Below are positions 1 to 5,688 of a stretch of DNA of 8,495 nucleotides, piece by piece. Source of the stretch: Chitinophagaceae bacterium (lineage in GTDB: Bacteria; Bacteroidota; Bacteroidia; Chitinophagales; Chitinophagaceae). The notes beneath the pieces were generated by a model. That model was not told the origin of the DNA, did no database searches, and saw only the letters and a program-made list of their open reading frames with translations. Within the stretch, counting starts at the first letter, position 1. Each line of letters opens with the position of its first letter. The translations under genes were made by a program, and so were the position numbers. Location: contig JALOMC010000208.1 in NCBI GenBank assembly GCA_025455665.1, forward strand, positions 1 to 8,495, in the 5' to 3' direction.

Positions 1-533
1 ATGAAAAAGTACGGCAGCATGCTCAGGCCCAGCGCCAGCACCCACCAGCCAATATGGCTGTTGCCCCCAAGCGTTCGGTTATAGTCGGCCAGCGAAATGA
101 TGGTTTGCTGGTTTACCTGCAAGGTTTGAAATCGCAGGTGTGGCCCATTTTCCGCGCCGTCAAAAATGGCCGCATCGGGCGCTGCCAGGCCCAGCTGCAG
201 CGTATCGCCGGGCTGTATGCTGCCCAGTAGCCGCTGTTGGCCGGCAGTAGCCAGCGCAAACTCGTCGGGCATGGCCAGCAGGCCTTTTTGCTGCAGCGGT
301 ATCAGCAGCAGCTGGCGCCCCTGTGCGCCACTTTTGTAAGGAAGGGCGCTGGCTACCGTAGTTCGTATCAACAGTTCATGGCTACGCAGCCGCTTTCCGC
401 TGAGTAGCAGGGCCAACCCTAGCAATAAAAGCAGCAGTACACTTATCTTGCCAAAGTTGCTGTTCATGCCGCTCAGGCTTAGGCCTTCTATGGCGCCGAA
501 GCGTACGCGGCTATGGCGATGTGGGTGACTCAT
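1..533 (-). CDS. Partial membrane protein of unknown function
   Basis: The minus strand is open from an ATG at 533 to the window edge, about 177 codons without a stop; the 3' end lies outside. The N-terminus reads MSHPHRHSRVRFGAIEG. A hydrophobic segment follows at about residues 30-46 (ISVLLLLLLGLALLL), then a roughly 105-residue polar, probably extracytoplasmic part containing QPGDTLQLGL, then a second hydrophobic segment near the edge (WWVLALGLSMLPYFF). A helix-domain-helix layout is seen; I recognise no family. An alternative start is the ATG at 467, directly before the first membrane segment, but the upstream codons look equally coding and no Shine-Dalgarno decides between them. The gene is divergent from the Crp-like regulator. 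It could be a DUF3592-like membrane protein, but that is only a resemblance of layout. Confidence 0.7.
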   Translation of the reverse strand, partial: MSHPHRHSRVRFGAIEGLSLSGMNSNFGKISVLLLLLLGLALLLSGKRLRSHELLIRTTVASALPYKSGAQGRQLLLIPLQQKGLLAMPDEFALATAGQQRLLGSIQPGDTLQLGLAAPDAAIFDGAENGPHLRFQTLQVNQQTIISLADYNRTLGGNSHIGWWVLALGLSMLPYFF

Positions 534-627
534 GAAGCAAATGTGCTTAAACCTTTGAAAAGAAGTAGCTGTAGCAGGATACCATGATGCACACGATGCT
601 GCGGCTGCATAAAAATAGAGAATACCA
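534..627. promoter_or_regulatory. Divergent intergenic region
   Basis: This 94-bp gap separates two divergent genes and must carry both promoters. For the minus-strand gene, CACATTTG (538-545 read on the minus strand) is one base off the Bacteroidota -7 element TAnnTTTG. For the regulator, AACCTTTG at 550-557 is also one base off, which would leave a leader of about 65 nt. No convincing -33 TTTG is seen at the proper distance for either. No Shine-Dalgarno precedes either ATG. These are weak consensus matches only. Confidence 0.25.
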
Positions 628-1329
628 ATGCCGATAGACGATCAACTGTTACTGATTCGTTCTAATGGTCTTTTTGCCATGCTCAGCGATGAAGACATTG
701 AATCGCTGCAGCTAATCCATCATTTTAAGGAAACCGAGCCCAACGATTATATCTATTTCGAGCACCAATACCAGCAGTGCCTCTTTTTTTTGAAAGAAGG
801 CTTTGTAGAAATAGGGTATGTAGATGGCGCAGGCAATGCACAACTGAAAGAGCTGATAGGGCCGGGCGATGTGTTTGGCAACCTGACGCTGCTACCCGGC
901 AGCCGGCCGGCTGAGTACGCCCGGGCCCGCCAAAGCCGGGTAAGCCTTTGCATGTTTCGGCAGCACGATTTCAGGCAGCTACTGGCACGCCGACCCGATT
1001 TGGCCTTGCACTACAATGCACAACTGGGCCTCAAGCTTACTCGCTTTGAGGGCAAGCTGATGAACTTGCTGCACCGCGATGTTCGGCAGCGCCTTTTACA
1101 TTTTCTGGCCGATTTGCCCTCGCAGTTTCCGCAGTTTTGCCAGGGCGCCGGCTTTTTGCTACCACATCATTTGCCGCACGAAGATCTGGCTCGCCTCATT
1201 GGCAGTAGTCGCCAATCGGTATCTGAAATACTGGCGGTGCTGAAGCGCAGTGGTGTAGTGCTGGCCAGCCGTCAGCAGCTGCACATTCCAGATGTTAGTG
1301 CTTTGCAAAAGCTGTTGGATGTCGGCTAG
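628..1329 (+). CDS. Crp/Fnr-family transcriptional regulator
   Basis: A 233-residue cytoplasmic DNA-binding regulator of normal length for the family. Residues about 20-140 form the cyclic-nucleotide-binding-like beta-roll (PNDYIYFEHQYQQ, then LKELIGPGDVFGNLTLLPG), followed by the long dimerisation helix and a winged helix-turn-helix. The HTH is at about residues 184-212, with recognition helix SSRQSVSEILAVLKRSG. Compared with E. coli CRP (SRETVGRIL), the first Arg is kept, but Glu181 is replaced by Gln and Arg185 by Glu, so a modified operator is expected. The Arg-Ser pair that binds cAMP phosphate in CRP is not evident (the region reads RPAEYARA). Only three cysteines are present and they are not arranged as in Fnr, so an Fe-S cluster is unlikely; the ligand is unknown. 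A CRP-geometry palindrome spans its stop codon, which suggests it controls the two genes downstream. Confidence 0.9.
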   Translation: MPIDDQLLLIRSNGLFAMLSDEDIESLQLIHHFKETEPNDYIYFEHQYQQCLFFLKEGFVEIGYVDGAGNAQLKELIGPGDVFGNLTLLPGSRPAEYARARQSRVSLCMFRQHDFRQLLARRPDLALHYNAQLGLKLTRFEGKLMNLLHRDVRQRLLHFLADLPSQFPQFCQGAGFLLPHHLPHEDLARLIGSSRQSVSEILAVLKRSGVVLASRQQLHIPDVSALQKLLDVG

Positions 1330-1335
1330 CCGACA
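1320..1335. promoter_or_regulatory. 16-bp perfect palindrome, candidate Crp-type operator
   Basis: TGTCGGCTAGCCGACA is a perfect 16-bp inverted repeat. It contains the regulator's TAG stop codon and lies 59 bp before the ATG of the barrel gene. Its half-sites TGTCG/CGACA separated by six bases have the same 5-6-5 geometry as the E. coli CRP box TGTGA-N6-TCACA. No T-run follows, so it is a poor terminator. That the adjacent regulator binds it is an inference from geometry and position. Confidence 0.45.
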
Positions 1336-1394
1336 GTTGGCACGCCGCCTGCCTGTTAGTTTCGGTGTATTAAGCATTACAAAACAGGCAGCTA

Positions 1395-2345
1395 ATGAGA
1401 CCATTTTTTTCAAGCATAAGCGGCGCCGGCCTGGCGCTATTGATAGTGGCCATGCTACCTGGCCTGCGTGGTGGTGCACAAGGCTGTAGCGATGCGGGCT
1501 TTTGCACCGTTGGTGCCATTAAGGCGGGCCATGCTGTAGCCGACACTGCTATGCAGCATCGTGTGTCGTTGTTGTCGGCCATTGGCCAGGGCGATGATGG
1601 TGTGCTGGTACTGACCAATGCACTGCAGTACGAATGGCAGTGGAAGCCGGCCTGGCTGCTGCAGGCCAGACTGGTAAGTAACTATGCCAGTGGCAACCTG
1701 GGCAATACGGCGGGCCTGGCCGATGCCATTGTGGCGATTAGCCACCAGCGTGCCCTGCGTGGCAAATGGAATATAGCCTATAGCCTGGGGCTAAAGCTAC
1801 CCCTGCAGCAAGCCAACGCCAGCGAAGGAGGCCGCCCCCTGCCTATGCAGTACCAGCCTAGTTTGGGTACGCTGGATGTAATAGCAGGCATTGCTTTGCA
1901 AAACGATCGTTTTCACCTGGCAGCCGGCTGGCAGCAGCCACTTACACAGCGCAATAAGAATGGTTTTTTACCTGTGTACTGGGCTAACAATGAGGCAGCG
2001 GCCAACTATCCTCCCAGCAACCAACTGCGGCGCCGCGCCGATGTACTGTTACGCGGCAGCTATGCCTTGCTCCGGTCGGGGCGGCTACGCTGGCAGGCAG
2101 GATTACTGGCTATTTACCACCTGGGTCAAGATCGCTACACCGATCCTTTTGCAACACAGGGTTTGCAAAATATAGACGGATCTGAAGGGCTCACACTCAA
2201 CCTGACTTCGCAGTGGCAATACCAGATTAGTAAAAGCTGGAGCCTGGGCCTGACAGCTGCAGTGCCACTGCAAGTACGTACTGTAAGGCCCGACGGGCTC
2301 ACTCGTAGTTGGGTATTGGCGCCCGAGTTGTCATTCAGGTTTTGA
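1395..2345 (+). CDS. Secreted outer-membrane beta-barrel protein
   Basis: A 316-residue protein. Residues 1-28 form a signal peptide: a short N-region, a hydrophobic core (GAGLALLIVAMLPG) and a probable cleavage near GGAQ. The mature N-terminus carries a close cysteine pair in GCSDAGFCTVGA. The rest alternates polar and hydrophobic/aromatic residues in strand-like blocks (for example YEWQWKPAWLLQARLVSNY and WQYQISKSWSLGLTAAVPL) and ends in LSFRF, the terminal Phe typical of barrels inserted by the Bam machinery. Motifs such as GNLGNTAGLADAIVAIS and YQPSLGTLDVIAGI recall Bacteroidota proteins annotated as putative 'transporter' barrels. No TonB box or plug domain is seen. It lies 65 bp after the regulator and 22 bp before the DM13 lipoprotein, so the three probably form one functional unit. 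The cargo, if any, is unknown. Confidence 0.75.
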   Translation: MRPFFSSISGAGLALLIVAMLPGLRGGAQGCSDAGFCTVGAIKAGHAVADTAMQHRVSLLSAIGQGDDGVLVLTNALQYEWQWKPAWLLQARLVSNYASGNLGNTAGLADAIVAISHQRALRGKWNIAYSLGLKLPLQQANASEGGRPLPMQYQPSLGTLDVIAGIALQNDRFHLAAGWQQPLTQRNKNGFLPVYWANNEAAANYPPSNQLRRRADVLLRGSYALLRSGRLRWQAGLLAIYHLGQDRYTDPFATQGLQNIDGSEGLTLNLTSQWQYQISKSWSLGLTAAVPLQVRTVRPDGLTRSWVLAPELSFRF

Positions 2346-2354
2346 GCAATTAAA

Positions 2355-2361
2355 AAAGGAG
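2355..2361 (+). promoter_or_regulatory. Strong Shine-Dalgarno before DM13 gene
   Basis: AAAGGAG lies 6 nt before the ATG at 2368 (9 nt before the second ATG at 2371). It is the only strong Shine-Dalgarno match I see before a gene in this window, where most starts have A-rich leaders instead. It supports independent, efficient translation of the lipoprotein within the operon. Confidence 0.6.
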
Positions 2362-2367
2362 ACGAAC

Positions 2368-2796
2368 ATGATGCGTAAAACAATATGGATAGCGCTGCTG
2401 CTGGTGGCCGCAGTGGGCTGCAAAAAAGAAGTGACGCCTACTACACCGGGTGCCGATATGCTGGCAACGGGTGCCGAAAAGCAATACACTGGCAGTTTTG
2501 TAGATGGGCCTTATGGCCGGGTGACCGGAAAGGCACACATAGTGCGCAATAGCAATGCCACTTTCGAACTATTGCTGGAGGGGCTCAACAGTAGCAATGG
2601 GCCCGACCTGCATGTTTATTTATCCAAAGAAATACAGCCGGTCAATTTTATCGATTTGGGTCCCTTGAAATCAGTAGCTGGCAACCAGTTGTACCGCTTG
2701 CAGGGACCGGTCGATTTTTCGGCGTACAAGTTTGCACTGGTGCATTGCCAGGCCTTCAATCATCTTTTTGGCAGTGCACAGCTTACCAAGAATTAA
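2368..2796 (+). CDS. DM13-domain lipoprotein
   Basis: A 142-residue predicted lipoprotein. The N-terminal signal MMRKTIWIALLLVAAVGC ends in a lipobox (AVGC) with the lipidated Cys at about 18, followed by KK. Residues about 40-140 match the DM13 domain: YTGSFVDGPYGRVTGKAHI, GPDLHVYLSKEIQP, FIDLGPLKSVAGNQLYRL, and a C-terminal FALVHCQAFNHLFGSAQL containing the single conserved cysteine (about Cys127). DM13 domains have been proposed to act in redox or electron transfer through this cysteine; that role is a family prediction, not something visible here. The start could be either of two tandem ATG codons (2368 or 2371). It follows the barrel gene by 22 bp with a strong Shine-Dalgarno, so the two proteins probably work together in the envelope. 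Confidence 0.88.
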   Translation: MMRKTIWIALLLVAAVGCKKEVTPTTPGADMLATGAEKQYTGSFVDGPYGRVTGKAHIVRNSNATFELLLEGLNSSNGPDLHVYLSKEIQPVNFIDLGPLKSVAGNQLYRLQGPVDFSAYKFALVHCQAFNHLFGSAQLTKN

Positions 2797-2826
2797 TGCA
2801 TGGGTGAATCGGAAAGGGGAACCGGG

Positions 2827-2834
2827 TATCTTAG
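2827..2834 (+). promoter_or_regulatory. Candidate -7 promoter element for the ATP-grasp gene
   Basis: TATCTTAG differs at one base from the Bacteroidota -7 consensus TAnnTTTG and is followed by C, as is common. It sits 31 bp before the preferred ATG at 2866. No clear TTTG/TTG -33 element is found about 20 bp upstream, so the call rests on one weak motif and its position. Confidence 0.3.
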
Positions 2835-2835
2835 C

Positions 2836-2858
2836 AAAGGCCGCCGCTGGCGGCTTTT
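2836..2858 (+). terminator. GC-rich hairpin after the DM13 gene
   Basis: GGCCGCC and GGCGGC form a stem (core 2840-2845 with 2849-2854, loop GCT), extended by a G-T pair and three A-T pairs, and followed by TTTT. It lies about 40 bp after the DM13 stop codon and fits a short rho-independent terminator; its A/T flanks could make it work in both directions. It overlaps the likely leader of the ATP-grasp gene, so it might instead be a leader hairpin. The T-run is short. Confidence 0.5.
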
Positions 2859-2865
2859 GTGTTGT

Positions 2866-3930
2866 ATGCAGGTTCATTGGCGGCTTTTTTGGTACAAACT
2901 GACACACTGGGAGCATTGGTCCTTCGGGGCGGTTTATGGCCCTATCCTTTGGTATTATGGCTGGCTGGCGCTGCGTGCCCGCAGTTTTTTCTTTTTCTCG
3001 GCAGCCAACCCCGACATGGAGAATGCGGGTTTTGTCATGGAGTCGAAGTATCGCATTTACCAACAATTGCCTGTGGGCACTTACCCGCCTACCTGGCTGC
3101 TACAGCCCGGCCCGGTAAATGAGCAACAGCCGCCGTGGGCCGAGGCGATAGCTAAGTTGGGCTATCCGCTGATAGCCAAGCCCGATATAGGTGCCCGTGG
3201 CCGCGGGGTGGTGCTGATAAAGGACGAAACCATGCTGCGGCGCTATCATGCGGCTATGCCTGTGCCGTACTTGCTGCAGCAGGTCATTCCGTATACCGAA
3301 GAAGTAGGCATTTTTTATGTGCGTATGCCTGGCCAGCCGCAAGGGCGCATTACCGGCATTGTGCAAAAAGAAATGCTGCATGTAACAGGCGATGGGATAC
3401 AAACGGTAGCACAGCTGATGGCACAGCATCCGCGGGTACGCCTATATGCACAGCACCTGCAGCTGTTGCCGGAGCAGGCCGGGCAGGTGCTGCCTGCAGG
3501 CCAGGTACTGCAGCTGAGCGATGTGGGCAACCATGCCCGGGGGGCTCGCTTTATCGATGCATCGCATCGCAACAATGCGCAGCTGGAAGAAGTGATCAAC
3601 AAATGGGCATTGCAACTGCCGCAGTTTCATTATGGCCGCCTCGATTTGCGATTCAAAAGCTGGGATGATTTGTATACCGGCCAGCACTTCATGGTAGTGG
3701 AGCTGAATGGGGCCGGATCGGAGCCCACGCACATGTACGATAGTCGTTATCGGCTATGGCATGCCTGGCGCATCATTATACAACACTGGCGCTGGCTGTA
3801 CCGCATCAGTGTGCTGCAGCACCAGCAAGGCCATGCCTACATGCCGCATGCCGAGGGCAGGGCCATGATGCAATCGGTAAAGAAATACGATCAATTGCTA
3901 GGCACTTTTCCCATTCAGGATTTTAGCTAA
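2866..3930 (+). CDS. ATP-grasp family ligase, D-Ala-D-Ala-ligase-like, membrane-associated N-terminus
   Basis: With the ATG at 2866 the protein has 354 residues. An upstream in-frame ATG at 2800 would add 22 residues encoded by the hairpin and candidate promoter, so I prefer 2866. The N-terminus (HWEHWSFGAVYGPILWYY, then LALRARSFFFFSAANP) is strongly hydrophobic and aromatic and may be a membrane anchor or re-entrant segment. The ATP-grasp core follows: YPLIAKPDIGARGRGVVLI with the nucleotide-binding Lys at about 105, LLQQVIPYTEEVGIFYVR, LHVTGDGIQTVAQL, GNHARGARFID, FHYGRLDLRF, and the Mg-binding VVELNGAGSEPTHMYD (about Glu279 and Asn281). Family enzymes join a carboxylate to an amine through an acylphosphate. 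Bacteroidota homologues are often labelled D-alanine--D-alanine ligase, but the substrate of this branch is not established and the hydrophobic N-terminus is unlike Ddl. It appears monocistronic. Confidence 0.85.
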   Translation: MQVHWRLFWYKLTHWEHWSFGAVYGPILWYYGWLALRARSFFFFSAANPDMENAGFVMESKYRIYQQLPVGTYPPTWLLQPGPVNEQQPPWAEAIAKLGYPLIAKPDIGARGRGVVLIKDETMLRRYHAAMPVPYLLQQVIPYTEEVGIFYVRMPGQPQGRITGIVQKEMLHVTGDGIQTVAQLMAQHPRVRLYAQHLQLLPEQAGQVLPAGQVLQLSDVGNHARGARFIDASHRNNAQLEEVINKWALQLPQFHYGRLDLRFKSWDDLYTGQHFMVVELNGAGSEPTHMYDSRYRLWHAWRIIIQHWRWLYRISVLQHQQGHAYMPHAEGRAMMQSVKKYDQLLGTFPIQDFS

Positions 3931-4013
3931 TAACAAGCGTATGCCATGCGTTGCAATGGCTATGTAAATGTGCAATGACAAATTGCGGAATAATGCGCAG
4001 CCATACTCGTAGT

Positions 4014-4045
4014 TATACGCTATGCCGGCGCAGCAGCGGCGTATA
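4014..4045. repeat. Inverted repeat / hairpin upstream of cassette
   Basis: TATACGC (4014-4020) pairs perfectly with GCGTATA (4039-4045). The 18-nt loop contains the palindrome GCCGGC (4024-4029). No T-run follows (GTTTCGCTGG), so it is not a standard terminator. It could be an operator or an RNA hairpin terminating transcription from the ATP-grasp gene in another way; function unknown. Confidence 0.4.
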
Positions 4046-4092
4046 GTTTCGCTGGGTCGATGAGCTGAACCCCACTATTGCTTTGCCATGCC

Positions 4093-4159
4093 GATACGGC
4101 TTGACATTCGTCAAAAAATGACTGATAGCAAGAATAAGGGATACGGTTTACTTGACATT
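4093..4159 (+). repeat. Gapped direct repeat GATACGG...CTTGACATT
   Basis: GATACGG-CTTGACATT (4093-4108) recurs as GATACGG-TTTA-CTTGACATT (4140-4159), identical except for a four-base insertion. The copies start 47 bp apart. The second lies where a -33 element for the DUF2589 gene would be, so the pair may be a tandem regulator-binding site or a duplicated promoter. Confidence 0.45.
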
Positions 4160-4182
4160 GCCTGCAGTGCACACTACTTTAT
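4152..4182 (+). promoter_or_regulatory. Candidate promoter of the four-gene cassette
   Basis: TTGACA at 4152-4157 is followed by TACTTTAT at 4175-4182. The TTG-N20-TAnnTTTG spacing fits Bacteroidota promoters, although the last two bases of the -7 element do not match. The same sequence also reads as TTGACA-N17-TACTTT, a sigma-70-like layout. The position, 37 bp before the ATG, is appropriate. Confidence 0.35.
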
Positions 4183-4218
4183 CGTTTTCTTTTTCATCAC
4201 TCAAAAAAACAAATCACT

Positions 4219-4911
4219 ATGGCTACAAGTAAGTCAGCGGCGCCACGTAGGGCCCGCCCTGTTACCAAAGCTGCCACACCCCGTGTATCGCCGGCCGAAG
4301 CCACCGATGTGGCGGTAAAAGCGGTACGCTCGGTAGCACCGCTGGGTGGCGGTGTAGGCCCGCTGCGTGGGCCCAGCACCAATCTGGTGTCCGAACTGAA
4401 CAACATCAATTTCAGCAAAATGATTGGCGGGCCTTTACAGGCTGCCATCGAAGCACAAACGGCTTCGGCCATGGCCACGGTCAACTTCATCAACCAGGTA
4501 GGCTTTACGGTAGATGAAAGCGGTAAGAAAGAGCTGGTGATGGTCGACTTTTCGCACAAGCGGAAAGACGTAAATGCCGACGGAACTCCTAACGACAGCG
4601 AAACCTCTATTCGGGTACCGCTGCTGGCCATGCTGCCCATTCCATCTATCCGAATTGAAACGGTGGATATCAACTTCAATGTAAAGCTGAACTCGGTAGA
4701 GACAGCCAGTACCAGCGATAAGCTGAATGTAGCGGCCGAGGTGAAAGGTGGTTTTGGCCCCGTAAGCTTCAAAGTGTCGGCCGCCTACCAGCGCCAAAGC
4801 AGCACCGGCGTAAAAGTAGAAAAGGAGTACAGCCTGAATGTGAAAGTGCGGGCCACGCAGGATGAAATGCCTGCCGGCCTCGAAAAAATCCTGAACATGC
4901 TGCAAAGCTGA
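4219..4911 (+). CDS. DUF2589-family protein (cassette gene 1)
   Basis: A 230-residue protein without signal peptide or membrane segment. Residues 1 to about 58 are an Ala/Pro/Arg-rich, basic, probably disordered tail containing APLGGGVGPLRGP. The rest matches my knowledge of DUF2589: a helix with IGGPLQAAIEAQTASAMATV followed by NFINQVGF, a strand with ELVMVDFSHKR, the characteristic VPLLAMLPIPSIRIETVDIN, beta-rich segments (GGFGPVSFKVSAAYQRQSS), and an ending of YSLNVKVRATQDEMPAGLEK then ILNMLQS. The family has no established function to my knowledge; the pattern suggests a helix plus a beta-sandwich. The start is the only plausible ATG, after an A-rich leader (CAAAAAAACAAATCACT). Its TGA overlaps an ATG that would start gene 2. 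The basic tail might contact nucleic acid or membranes, which is speculation. Confidence 0.8.
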   Translation: MATSKSAAPRRARPVTKAATPRVSPAEATDVAVKAVRSVAPLGGGVGPLRGPSTNLVSELNNINFSKMIGGPLQAAIEAQTASAMATVNFINQVGFTVDESGKKELVMVDFSHKRKDVNADGTPNDSETSIRVPLLAMLPIPSIRIETVDINFNVKLNSVETASTSDKLNVAAEVKGGFGPVSFKVSAAYQRQSSTGVKVEKEYSLNVKVRATQDEMPAGLEKILNMLQS

Positions 4912-4916
4912 TGTGA
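4909..4916 (+). other. Disrupted stop/start overlap between cassette genes 1 and 2
   Basis: TGATGTGA contains the DUF2589 stop (TGA 4909-4911), an overlapping ATG (4911-4913) and an immediate second TGA (4914-4916). The frame open through gene 2 is +1 to this ATG. Dropping one base here would give M-D-S-S-G-W-Q-L-V and run straight into gene 2, so this looks like an ordinary TGATG coupling interrupted by one extra base, or a +1 shift at UGA-C. Confidence 0.45.
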
Positions 4917-4983
4917 CAGCAGTGGCTGGCAGCTTGTACTCGCTACCGGCAATCGATTTTTTACCGAAATTACCCGGGCCCGG

Positions 4984-5688
4984 GTGCTGGCCGATACTGA
5001 AAGCCTGCGCATAGCCGATGAATATGCCAAAAGCCCGCTGATGAAGTATTTTTCGGTTCCGCGGTTCAAGATTCCGGAAATGGAACTGAGCATACCGATG
5101 GTGATAGCAGGTGCGCAGTACAACAACATTTACTTGTTTACCTGGCCCGAAAGCGATTACCAGAAGCTGATGCAGGACTACGTTCGTCGATTTGGTAGTC
5201 AATTCGTCAAGCAGATTCCGGTGGAAAGCCCTGAAATGAAAGAAGTGCAGGCCATTCTGCGAAAAAGCTATGCTGATTTATCAACCCTGCCGAATGTGCA
5301 AGACCTGAACCAACTCATCAATGAAAAACGCATTGATGTGGCAGAATACATAGATATGCTGGTGAAGGCGCTGATGAACTTATATGCCAACATAGAGCGG
5401 ATAAAGGATCGGCAGGTCATTTTTACACGCATCACCCGCATTCAAACACAAGAAGAGCTGGTGGCAGAGTGGAAGCGGGTAGCACAAGCAACGCTGGGCG
5501 AAAACATTCGTTTGCAGGAAAGTGTATTGCGCAACCTGCTCATCAGCCCCGAAACCAATATTGTGAAAACAGAAGGAACTGACATCTCCATTCTGCAAAT
5601 CAGGGCCAAGATCACAGAGGAAGGCATTTTCGTAAACAGTGTCAAAAATGAGAGCGGCGACGAAACCAAGGTCGTTGATTTTGAATGA
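4984..5688 (+). CDS. Unrecognised helical protein with beta C-terminus (cassette gene 2)
   Basis: From the GTG at 4984 it has 234 residues, but the frame is open back to 4912 and encodes sensible sequence (SGWQLVLATGNRFFTEITRA), so the true N-terminus is probably about 24 residues longer; see the junction entry. No signal peptide or clear membrane helix is seen. The layout is a helix (DTESLRIADEYAKSPLMKYF), a short strand block (VPRFKIPEMELSIPMVIAGA) that recalls the VP...IP...I pattern of the neighbouring DUF2589 protein, a long helical middle (about residues 45-185) containing RIQTQEELVAEWKRV, and a beta-like C-terminus (ISILQIRAKITEEGIFVNSV) ending KVVDFE. I do not recognise a family. Its stop overlaps the next ATG (ATGA), implying translational coupling to gene 3 and a likely physical partnership. 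Confidence 0.7.
   Translation: MLADTESLRIADEYAKSPLMKYFSVPRFKIPEMELSIPMVIAGAQYNNIYLFTWPESDYQKLMQDYVRRFGSQFVKQIPVESPEMKEVQAILRKSYADLSTLPNVQDLNQLINEKRIDVAEYIDMLVKALMNLYANIERIKDRQVIFTRITRIQTQEELVAEWKRVAQATLGENIRLQESVLRNLLISPETNIVKTEGTDISILQIRAKITEEGIFVNSVKNESGDETKVVDFE

Larger units (their letters stand above)
3931..4218. other. Non-coding region upstream of the DUF2589 cassette
   Basis: No convincing gene is found in this 288-bp gap. After the ATP-grasp stop there is a weak hairpin (GCCA at 3943-3946 with TGGC at 3957-3960, plus TGC/GCA inside) without a T-run. Next comes a larger hairpin (4014-4045), then a gapped direct repeat (4093-4159) whose second copy overlaps a candidate promoter, then a T-rich/A-rich leader (4177-4218) immediately before the cassette. 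The density of small elements suggests regulated expression. Confidence 0.55.

Noticed and set aside
587..610. ATGCA...TGCAT inverted repeat before the regulator
   Set aside because: Only five-base arms separated by 14 bases; this is expected by chance and does not have CRP geometry.
2800..2865. Upstream ATG for the ATP-grasp protein
   Set aside because: The extra 22 residues come from a GC-rich hairpin and a promoter-like motif; the ATG at 2866 starts the hydrophobic N-terminus.
4088..4318. Plus-strand 76-codon frame starting in the upstream non-coding region
   Set aside because: It overlaps the DUF2589 gene in another frame, covers the candidate promoter and leader, and its sequence is not protein-like after the overlap.
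4435..5202. Long minus-strand open frame (255 codons) antisense to cassette genes 1 and 2
   Set aside because: The translation is His/Arg/Tyr-rich with no domain-like pattern. It lies opposite genes with family matches and coding-like sequence, so it is an antisense shadow.
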